Source: Emmonsiellopsis sp. PD_33 (lineage: Eukaryota; Ascomycota; Eurotiomycetes; Onygenales; Ajellomycetaceae). Taken from it: a DNA stretch of 64,000 nucleotides. Positions 56,803 to 64,000 of the stretch are shown here, piece by piece; the first letter of the stretch is position 1; every line of letters begins with the position of its first letter. The notes below the pieces were generated by a model. That model worked only from the letters and a program-made list of their open reading frames with translations. It was not told the DNA's origin and made no database searches. A program made the position numbers and the translations under genes. The stretch is from NCBI GenBank assembly GCA_032988165.1, contig JANTQF010000091.1:1-64000 (forward strand), written 5' to 3'.

Positions 56803-58299
56803 ATGTCCGTCGACAGAAGGAAACTCGGCGTGTTCGGCGCGGCCATCGCTCTCCGCATCGTTCTATTTACACTGTTCCCCACGCTCCCTGACCTCTTGAC
56901 CGGCCGCGTAGAGGTGTCGACACCTGTTAGCAGCTTCAAAAGATGTATGTGGATGTGTCCTGCGTATAGGATAAACAGTCTCTGACCTATGTTGTGCACA
57001 CAGTACAAGAGGGCGTGTTTCTATACACCCGGGGCGTCTCACCCTACGATGGCGGCGTGTACCATCAGGTGTGTATACTCCGTCTTCAAAAGAATTCAAT
57101 TTCAAGGAACTCCAATCTGATGCTTTTTGGACAAGGCGCCCATTCTCCTCCCGATATTCTCCCTTCTCCCGCAGGCCCAGGACCACCCCCTGCTTACGGG
57201 CTTGGTTTACATTATCCTCGACCTCCTTAACGCTGCCGCATTGATCAGTATATCGAACTCCGGCGAGTCCGTCGTGTCACGACTCTTTACGTCCCCGCGG
57301 AAGAATATCAGATGGGGCGGGGTGTCCATAGCTGCTGGGTATGTCTACGTTTATTGACTCCCATGAAAGGGCGCGATTCTGACTTCTCAGCTACCTCTTC
57401 AACCCCTTCGTGATCGCAACATGCTTGGGCAGATCGCCAAATGCGTTCACCAATTCCGCAATATTGTATGCCGTTTCTAATGCAGTAACGGGCAATACCT
57501 TCAACTCTCTGCTCGCACTAGGATTTGCTTCCTACCTGTCTCTTTACCCGGCACTCCTATTCCCCCCGCTTATCCTCCTTTGCTACGATCGCACCGTAAC
57601 TAGGGGCAGTTCGTCAGGCAGTGCGGTTGTCTACGCCCTACGACACTTTTTGCTATTTGTGACGAGCGTTGCACTGCTCCTTTGCATATCTTACATCATC
57701 ACTGGTAATTCGTGGGAGTTTATATCCGCGACATACGGCGTGCAGTTACTAGTGCCTGATTTGACGCCCAACGCTGGGCTATGGTGGTATTTCTTTATTG
57801 AAATATTCGATCCATTCCGGGAGTTCTTCCTGGGGGTTTTTTGGCTACATCTAGCGGGATACGTGGGCGCCCTGACGGTCAGGATGAGAACCCAACCTCT
57901 CTTCGTCATCACCAGTCTCCTCGGAATATTTGCAATTTTCAAACCATATCCGAGCATATCTGACGTCTCCATCTACTTCGCACTCCTCCCTCTATACCGA
58001 CATGTCTTCCCATGTACGTTCCACCGTCTTCTTCTCGTTATGTCCGCTAACATATCTCAGTAATGCGTTACACATTCTTCGCCGTTGCCGCTTTGCTGTA
58101 TGCCACGCTTCTCGGCCCAGCGTTCCACCATCTATGGATATATGCTGGTTCAGGTAACGCCAACTTCTTCTATGCGATAACCCTAGTGTGGAGCTTGGGC
58201 CTCTCGATCCTCGTCGCAGATTCGATCTTCGCGGTCCTTCGCGACGAGTGGGAAATAGAACGGCCGGAAATGAAAGGAAAATACGCCAAGCAGATCTAG
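56803..58299 (+). CDS. GPI transamidase subunit PIG-U (Gab1/Cdc91 type)
   Basis: ER membrane subunit of the GPI transamidase that attaches GPI anchors to proteins. Exons 56803-56944, 57004-57068, 57136-57338, 57391-58013 and 58061-58299 give 423 residues. Family landmarks: an N-terminal helix (AIALRIVLFTLFPTLPDLL), GVFLYTRGVSPYDGGVYHQ, APILLPIFSLLP, then GYLFNPFVIATCLGRSPNAF and repeated hydrophobic helices. A conserved luminal block YFFIEIFDPFREFF lies near residue 290. Short exons 2 and 3 and the 47-nt last intron all preserve frame. The C-terminus (RPEMKGKYAKQI) is basic and polar. Start at the ATG preceding the first helix. Confidence 0.95.
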
Positions 58300-58343
58300 C
58301 TGGCGCATTTCTTCAAGCTCCATCCGCCACCCAGTCCAATTAT

Positions 58344-59347
58344 TTACCAGACCACATACCTTCTATTTTCCTGCCTTTCCGATTCCGTGCCCGTCAAGTC
58401 CTTAGATAATATCATATAATCAAATTCCCTCGTATTGCCATTCCTCAATTTCATCGGTCGCGGGGAGAACTCATCCTCCCTGTAGCCGAGCCGTTCATAA
58501 AACCGCATCCCGCTCACATTCGCTTTGAAAACGGTCAACATGCACTTCTTCACGCCGACCTTGCGCCCGATATCCTCATACCCCCCAATTAATATCTTGC
58601 CTATCCCCCTGTGCTGCAACGGCGGCGCGAGATGGATCTCGTAGCAATATATAACCTCGATCCCGTCCTCGTAGGTAACCATGAACGACAAGAACCCGCC
58701 AATTTCACGGCCACCATCTTGCCCCGCTTCCTCTCCGCTATCCTGCCGCACCAGCAACATATACCGCATATCCAGCAGTTTCATCTCATTCTTCTTCTTG
58801 GCTGGCGACCAGCCGGTCGTTGAGTGCTTGTACGTTTCCGAGCTGGTGAGTTTGACCAGGGCAAAGCAGGCATCGAGATCTGATTTCGAGATGGAAGTCG
58901 ACGAGTAGATTTCGAGGGCGTAGTGGTCGTATTCTGCTTCGGCTGTGCTGGGGGTAGTGCCGGGTATATACGTGGTGGGAACGGGGAGGACGAGGTTGTG
59001 GAGGGTTGCGGGGACGTAGTGGGTGATGAATTGGTCGATTGGGAGGTCATTGACGGATTCGACGAGGCGCGGGGGGTTGGTTGGAGGGTTCTGGGGGGCT
59101 GGAGGGGATATGGAGTTAGATAGACACTGTATTGATGATTAGGTGAATGCCGCAAATATTTACCTAGATCCCGCCCCCTTGCTGGTGAATCAGCTCCCAT
59201 ATCCTCGCTCTCTTCAAGCATATCCTTCACGGCCTCACTCATCCGCTCATCCGCACCACCGTCACCGCCATGTCTCCTCTTCTTAAAAGCTGTAGGGCTC
59301 TTCGTGACGCGGGCGTCGTGCACTTTCCTCAAGGCGGATGAAGCCAT
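58344..59347 (-). CDS. nat4: N-terminal acetyltransferase NatD (Nat4/NAA40)
   Basis: Acetylates the N-terminus of histones H4 and H2A. Exons 59347-59164 and 59098-58344 give 312 residues. The N-terminal 60 residues are basic and disordered (KSPTAFKKRRHGGDG). The GNAT domain contains SSTSISKSDLDACFALVKLT, YDHYALEIYSST and the acetyl-CoA loop QHRGIGKILIGGYEDIGRK (about 222-240). It ends with MRFYERLGYREDEFSPRP, both typical of NatD. The acceptor at 59099 was chosen because it keeps frame; a second AG near 59091 would drop two residues, and an upstream CAG would cause a stop. It shares a divergent 314-nt promoter with LYRM2. The 44 nt between this gene and PIG-U means their 3' ends overlap as transcripts. 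Confidence 0.92.
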
Positions 59348-59661
59348 TGCTTGTGTTATCTAATCAGTCAAAAATCAGTTCGACGCCGTAAACAAAAGGC
59401 CCAAGTCATTGCTAGACCACATAACCCTCAATTCGCCCTCCTATCGGTCGTCGTTCAACCCTCCAGCCCCAACCAACAGACGCGTTAATCGCGTTCCCAA
59501 TCTCCGCGTCGCCCGCTCACCGCTTTTATTCTGCCAGCCAACCCTCCACCAAAGCTCCGCAAGCTATCCTCCACCAGCCCAGACAAGCTCCCCTTGGAAT
59601 ACCTCAGTCGAAGATCGCATGGCGGACAGCCCGGATCGCGCACTCACGGCTCGACTCCCCC
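59348..59661. promoter_or_regulatory. Bidirectional promoter, NAT4 and LYRM2
   Basis: A 314-nt head-to-head spacer, C-rich on the plus strand. An upstream ATG (59620) opens a frame of 38 codons overlapping the LYRM2 start in another register, so it could act as an upstream ORF. Confidence 0.45.
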
Positions 59662-60394
59662 ATGCGCTGGTCATCTCGCCTGTTCGCAGCGGCCGCCGGA
59701 CAGCCCGCGCGCAGGATTCGGAGGGCGACTATTAGTTTGGACCATGTAAGTTTTTTTTTCAGATATATGGCGACGGAGATGTTTAAAAAACGAACAATTA
59801 GTATTAGAAACTTGACTAACTCAATCGCGTTCTTCGTTGACCCCAGTTTATCCAACGACAGCGTGCGCTCAGTCTCTGGCGGGAGATCGTGAGAGCGACG
59901 AATAGTATGTGCCTACTCGACTCCGCCATATATTTGGTTATGTTCTAGCAGCGCGATTGCGGCGGGGCTTTTTTCTCTCGGGATATGCATCACCTAATTC
60001 AATAATTACTTCCTTGCGATTTCAGAAATCCCTAAATCCGGCACGAGAGACGAGCTACGGAGTTTCGCACGGCATGAATTCGAGCGGAATAAGGATGTTA
60101 CTGATTTGGTTAGTAGTCGAAGCATCCTGGACCCTGAGGTCGAAAACCCTGTGGTTGGAAAATATACATTTGGGGTTGGATGCTAATTAGATGAATACTA
60201 TGGTGCAGACTCATATTAGATATTTGATATCGGTATGTGAACTAAATGAATGAGCGGCTCGTCTATTCATCCCCGCGTGAGCTGGAGAAGACCCCTTCGA
60301 TTGCTGATTGCGATTTGTTGAATACGTATGCGTGCAGACGGGCAAGACGGAATTCGATGCCATGCGGCGGTATATTGATGAGCAGGCGGCGTGA
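59662..60394 (+). CDS. LYR-motif protein 2 (LYRM2-like), mitochondrial
   Basis: Small LYR/complex-I-LYR family protein; relatives assist Fe-S delivery or complex I assembly in mitochondria. Five tiny exons: 59662-59745, 59847-59904, 60026-60108, 60209-60232 and 60338-60394, giving 101 residues. Exon 4 is only 24 nt. The N-terminus (MRWSSRLFAAAAGQPARRIR) is a presequence. The LYR-type motif is LSLWRE (Leu38-Trp39-Arg40, Trp in place of Tyr), followed by KIPKSGTRDELRSFARHEFE, NKDVTDLTHIRYLISTGKTE and FDAMRRYIDEQAA. The junctions TDL/THIRYLIS/TGKTEF match LYRM2 proteins and validate the short exons. Introns of 100-121 nt make up more than half of the locus. Confidence 0.9.
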
Positions 60395-60880
60395 TGGCTA
60401 GGGAGCTGTCTCTTTCTAGCTTTGGAATCGTGGAATTCGCCGAGCTCCTAATGAGTGGGCAAATACTGGAAGCGGAGAACGTCCAGAGAATGAATGGCTA
60501 TCATGGATTGTTTTGTCCCCGGATACATCAACGGGAATGTTCCCACATGAAACTCCTTTGAGCGGTTTTTGGGACGGAGATGAGGGAAAGGTTTGTAGTA
60601 TAATGAGTTAAAAAGTAGAGAATATTCCCATTCTTACATGTAGCACCATACATATCCTCGTCAACCCTTATTTACAAAAAGAAAAAAGACAAAAAAGACA
60701 AGATGAATCATACACATCTATCCCTTTGAAATCCACCCAAAGAAAAAAAGCAGGAAATAGACATAGAAAAAATAAACCCCCATAAAATAGCAGAGAGCAC
60801 CACGCCATCCACACAAGACAACACGCAAGCATCTGTCCCGTATCCATTCCACTCATCAAATACCCACCCCCCAACCCAAC
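60395..60880. other. Intergenic between convergent LYRM2 and RCF1
   Basis: Convergent 3' regions, A-rich around 60670-60780 on the plus strand. No gene recognised. Confidence 0.55.
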
Positions 60881-61502
60881 CTACCCCTTCCTCTCCACCT
60901 CCCTCGCCGCCGCCTCAATCGCCGCATGCCTCTCCCTCCAATCCCGATCCTCCTTATCCCTCACCTCCAGCTCCTTCAACCACGCATCCCTCTTCTCCTG
61001 ATCGCGCTTATCCTGCAACGCGCGCTCAAACTCCTTGCGCTGCTTGCGCTCCTGGCCGTAATACATGCCTCCGGCGACGATGGCGCAGAGCGTGAAGGCG
61101 TGCGCGTAGATGCGCGCCCGGAACATGCGGTTTAGCTCCAGGCTGTCGCCGGCTTTCATGGATTTGTAGGCGCGCCAGAGGGCGTAGCTGGTTGCTGCGT
61201 AGCCTGTTATTTTGTTGGGGGGGTGGAGGTTAGCTGGGGGGCTAGGGGCTGGTTGGGTGGAGCGCGGGGGGGGTTGTATGTATGTATGTATGTCTGACCT
61301 AGCGGGATAAGCGGCTCCTCCCTAATCCGTCTCGAGAACTTTTGCCATTTCGTCTCTTCGAAGTATTCTCTATAAAAAACACGCACGGTTGGCTTGTTAG
61401 TTACCTGTTTTTGAAACTCCAGTGGCGCAAATCATTCGGAATCCGAGAAATAGTTACGTACGGATGCCGGTCGAAGGACGAGGGCATCGGTTCGTTACTC
61501 AT
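60881..61502 (-). CDS. rcf1: Respiratory supercomplex factor 1 (HIG1 domain)
   Basis: Inner-membrane protein linking complexes III and IV. Exons 61502-61462, 61369-61299 and 61203-60881 give 144 residues. Start MSNEPMPSSFDRHPEYFEET spans intron 1. The HIG1 region has KWQKFSRRIREEPLIPLG, two helices (GYAATSYALWRAY and AHAFTLCAIVAGGMYYG) and between them KAGDSLELNRMFRARI, the family hallmark. A charged coiled-coil tail (about residues 85-140) closes the protein. It is shorter than most Eurotiomycete homologues I know, which extend beyond this point; a GTAGGT at the stop region could be a donor for a missed exon. Intron 2 contains a GTAT microsatellite. Confidence 0.92.
61276..61293. repeat. GTAT microsatellite in RCF1 intron 2
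   Basis: Four GTAT units plus GT, on the plus strand, close to the intron's donor end. Length variation here would not alter coding. Confidence 0.8.
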
Positions 61503-62045
61503 TTTGGGCGGTTTGACTGGGCGGGCCCAATTGAGTAATGTGTATGTTCAAATGGGAGGTAAATAGATGGCCGGGTGGCCGTTGGGAGAGGGGCCCGGTT
61601 GTAGATGGGGGGGGCGGAGGAGTGGTCTGCGGAGGGCGATTTTCCGGACAGCTCTGGGCGGGCTTGGGTTCGCGAAAGGGATCGGATTAGATCGGAGAAG
61701 CTGCGTCTTGGGCCATTGGGTAGGGGCTGCAATAGGCGAATGTATATTCTGTAGAGATGTGATCGTGTTCGCCCTGCCGGTGCGGAGGTCGTTGAAAATT
61801 GGAGCAGTCAGTCCGCTTCTTTTCAGCGGATGACGTCGAACCTAAAAAAAGCCGTGCCAAGACTTTTGGCATTTCCGGAGACTATGGAGATGGGTTTTTT
61901 GATTGGCAAATATCTGTACATCGATTGAATTTCTTCTGGTAGTTCTATATGATAAGGAGCAGTTTCTGATATGTACTCTCTGGATTTTTATAGTCGAAGC
62001 AATTTGACATCTGGTGAGTTTACTGAACGGCAACTCTACACTTCG
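61503..62045. other. RCF1 upstream region and edge of the retroelement
   Basis: No gene recognised. CpG is normal here and stops abruptly after 62045, which marks the approximate boundary of the hypermutated element. Confidence 0.55.
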
Positions 62046-62059
62046 ATAAATATATTTTC

Positions 62060-64000
62060 CAGCATAAAGTTGTTTTTATTCTGACTACATATCTACATAG
62101 TCCTGAAGAGGTGTGCTAGCCTGACCCTGGGTGCTGGTGCAGGGACTTGAACCCCATCTCATCACTCTATAGTAAATTGTTATTGGTTTCATATAGATTC
62201 CATCCTTTATTAATAGGAGGATGGGCTCTACTGTTACCATTAGTTCTCTTCTAGTCCCTCATTGTTCAACCAGTCTTCTGAGTCATGGGTAGGCCCTGAG
62301 GGTGTATTTCTCCTCTCTGGGTCTGTCATTCTTGATCCTTTAACTACCTTGATTCTCTAGGGGTTCTCCCCCCAGGCATCTTGGAAGGCTCTCATATTGT
62401 GTTGGGCAGAGTGATACTGCTTTCTCATACACATTATCCTCTCTATTATGATTAGGTTGCTCATGAAGCATCTAAAGTAGGTTAAAACTGCCTGTAGGTC
62501 CCAGTACATATTACTTAAGTTTTATGAAAAGAATAAGTAGGCTTTCCATATAATCTATATTGCTGATGAGTAAATACCTCTTCAGTGTTTTCTCTCTACT
62601 ACTCTCTTTATAGGAGATATTATGAGGAGGGCAATCATCTCATTCCTGGTCCTAAAGGGTCTCATACTCACTAGAGGATTAAGTGACTCTCATATTGATA
62701 CAGCCTTCTCTCAGACTTCAGTGGCAACCATACATTTCACCTAGATATGATGGATTGTAAAGTCAACCCCATGAATTGAATATATGTGCATATTAGAGTC
62801 CACCTATTTCAACCTTGTTTCAGTGTTAACCTTGTTATAGAGGAGATGCCATATCAAATCCCCTACCTTAGGGATATGAAGCTGTTTTCTTGTCATTTTC
62901 CAGAGATAGCCTGAAGAGGCCATAATTCCAGTAGAGTCCTTAAGTGCCTTCAGAGGTTCAAAAGTATGACTGTTAAAGTCTGTATCTATCAACTGTTTCT
63001 AAAGGATAATTCTGTAAGCTACCCTATAGGTAGCTTTTTCCAATGAAATGTCTTCTACTTTATAGAGAGCTGCTCTTATTACTAGCCTGGCCCAGATATA
63101 AGAATCTTAACTGAGGAGAGAGGCTCATTCCTCTAGAATACCTTTAATCATTCATTCAATTATCAGAAGAGCACACCCTTCTAGGCTTTTAAATAAGAAT
63201 GTCAGAACTTTAGGGGTATTACCCTAGAGATCCTAGATATCTCTAATAAAGTAAGCCCTATAGTTTCAGAGCTCTTTCCAAATATCAGAGCTTTAGTGTC
63301 TTGAGCTGCCACTGATAGTCCTGCCAATCAATAAGTAATACTAAAAGTATACACTTAATAGTTCTGCACAGAACTGAGATGCTATTAGAATAAAAAGTTT
63401 AGTTAACTTTATTTCATTGAGCTTCCTTTAAGTCATCTAAAGATTCTTTACTTTATAAGGCTAGTTAGATTTACTACTCAGTCTCTAGAATCATAATTGT
63501 ATAACTACTATACTCAGTATCTTATTAGAAGTCCTTACTGCTACCTAGATCATCATATAGCAGGCTATTATAACTTAGAGTAGATTAGAGTGAGTAGTTG
63601 CTTAGTTGATCATAGAGACTACTGAGGCCCTAATAATTAACTTAAAATTCATACACCTCATGCTTCCTTCCTTAATATTTAAGCATGCATGTAGGTCTCT
63701 TAAGATCTGATAACATTTATCATTCTAGATCAAGCAGTAGTACTTTAACTGCATTTTATCCTTATATTCTTTGAGAACTAATAGAAATTTTATTAGAAAG
63801 TAAGGAATAGATATCAGCAGTATATTAGCTACTAAAATCTATCTCTTCACTAATATATAGAATTTAATTTATTTATTAACAATCTTTATCATTCAGTCTG
63901 TGATCACAGTTTATAGTCTATTAATAGCTTGATCAATTTCTATACTAATAGGAACCCCTAGATATATATAAGTACTATCCTGAGGAATCATTAAGATATT
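62060..64000 (-). mobile_element. Hypermutated non-LTR retrotransposon (LINE), 3' part
   Basis: Minus-strand copy cut by the window edge. One reading register runs from 64000 to a stop at 62240-62242 (587 codons) with about two dozen internal stops but no sign of an indel. Reverse-transcriptase landmarks survive: STYIYLGVPISIEIDQA near 63960-63910, then LYKVEDISLEKATYRVAYRI (about 63080-63020) and SGYLWKMTRKQLHIPKVGDL (about 62910-62850). Several stops stand where Trp would fit, for example TAG at 62804-62806. From 62046 on there is not one CpG, about 1.95 kb. The start of the ORF, target-site duplications and A-tail are not identified. The left boundary is estimated from where CpG reappears. 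Confidence 0.85.
62140..62156 (-). other. tRNA T-arm-like sequence at the retroelement 3' end
   Basis: On the minus strand, TGGGGTTCAAGTCCCTG forms a five-pair stem (two wobble pairs) around TTCAAGT, matching the Pol III B-box/T-arm. No D-arm, anticodon arm or acceptor partner lies at tRNA distance upstream, so it is not a tRNA gene. Confidence 0.5.

Noticed and set aside
62134..62155. Primer-binding site of an LTR retrotransposon (TGG followed by a tRNA-complementary stretch)
   Set aside because: The spacing does not fit a tRNA 3' end with CCA, no LTR is present, and it sits at the 3' end of a LINE.
1..64000. CRISPR arrays, prophage or bacterial operon structure
   Set aside because: Spliceosomal introns throughout and no regularly spaced repeats; the DNA is eukaryotic nuclear.

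Overview
The window is nuclear DNA of a filamentous ascomycete, most likely a Eurotiomycete (Eurotiales or Onygenales). Evidence: genes are split by short introns, mostly 47-100 nt, with GTANGT donors, CTAAC-type branch points and YAG acceptors. The gene set is also typical of such fungi: a 198-residue NudC, an Rrn9-domain Pol I factor, a Sip1-type raffinose synthase homologue, AIM9, fungal LYRM2 and RCF1. The right end is a retroelement copy with no CpG at all, a pattern known from hypermutated repeats of some Onygenales such as Coccidioides; the order-level placement is inference.

Layout. 1-8.9 kb: SPT5 (5' end missing), nudC, a mitochondrial aspartyl-tRNA synthetase (minus strand), then a small spliced transcript that may encode 48 residues. 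8.9-16 kb: a Delta24-sterol-reductase-like FAD enzyme and an isocitrate lyase/PEP mutase-family enzyme transcribed divergently, a dead rhodopsin-domain membrane protein gene, a perfect hairpin and a GMC oxidoreductase whose first splice donor looks mutated. 16.5-25 kb: a large ABCC transporter, a 2.2 kb gene-poor stretch and a YeeE/YedE-type sulfur transporter. 25.4-34 kb: glutaminyl cyclase, a TMEM70-like mitochondrial membrane protein, a Myb-like small nuclear protein, an unrecognised single-exon gene with a terpenoid-synthase-like C-terminal half, and a rhodanese. 34.4-51.5 kb, all minus strand: MSH6, mitochondrial tyrosyl-tRNA synthetase, GH36 raffinose synthase/alpha-galactosidase homologue, AIM9-like phosphotransferase, succinate-semialdehyde dehydrogenase and a microbial-type PARG-like protein. 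51.9-61.5 kb: Rrn9-domain protein, Pescadillo, PIG-U, the N-terminal acetyltransferase Nat4, LYRM2 and RCF1. 62-64 kb: a hypermutated non-LTR retrotransposon running off the edge.

How the genes relate. This is mostly core genome rather than a cluster. Many products act in mitochondria (two organellar tRNA synthetases, AIM9, SSADH, LYRM2, RCF1, TMEM70-like). Rrn9 and Pescadillo both serve ribosome production and are adjacent. Divergent pairs with short shared promoters are PES/PIG-U (283 nt) and NAT4/LYRM2 (314 nt). An identical 12-mer, TCACGTGATATC, lies upstream of three unrelated genes.

Exon coordinates were deduced by reading splice signals, frame continuity and family resemblance by eye. 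No alignment or search was run.
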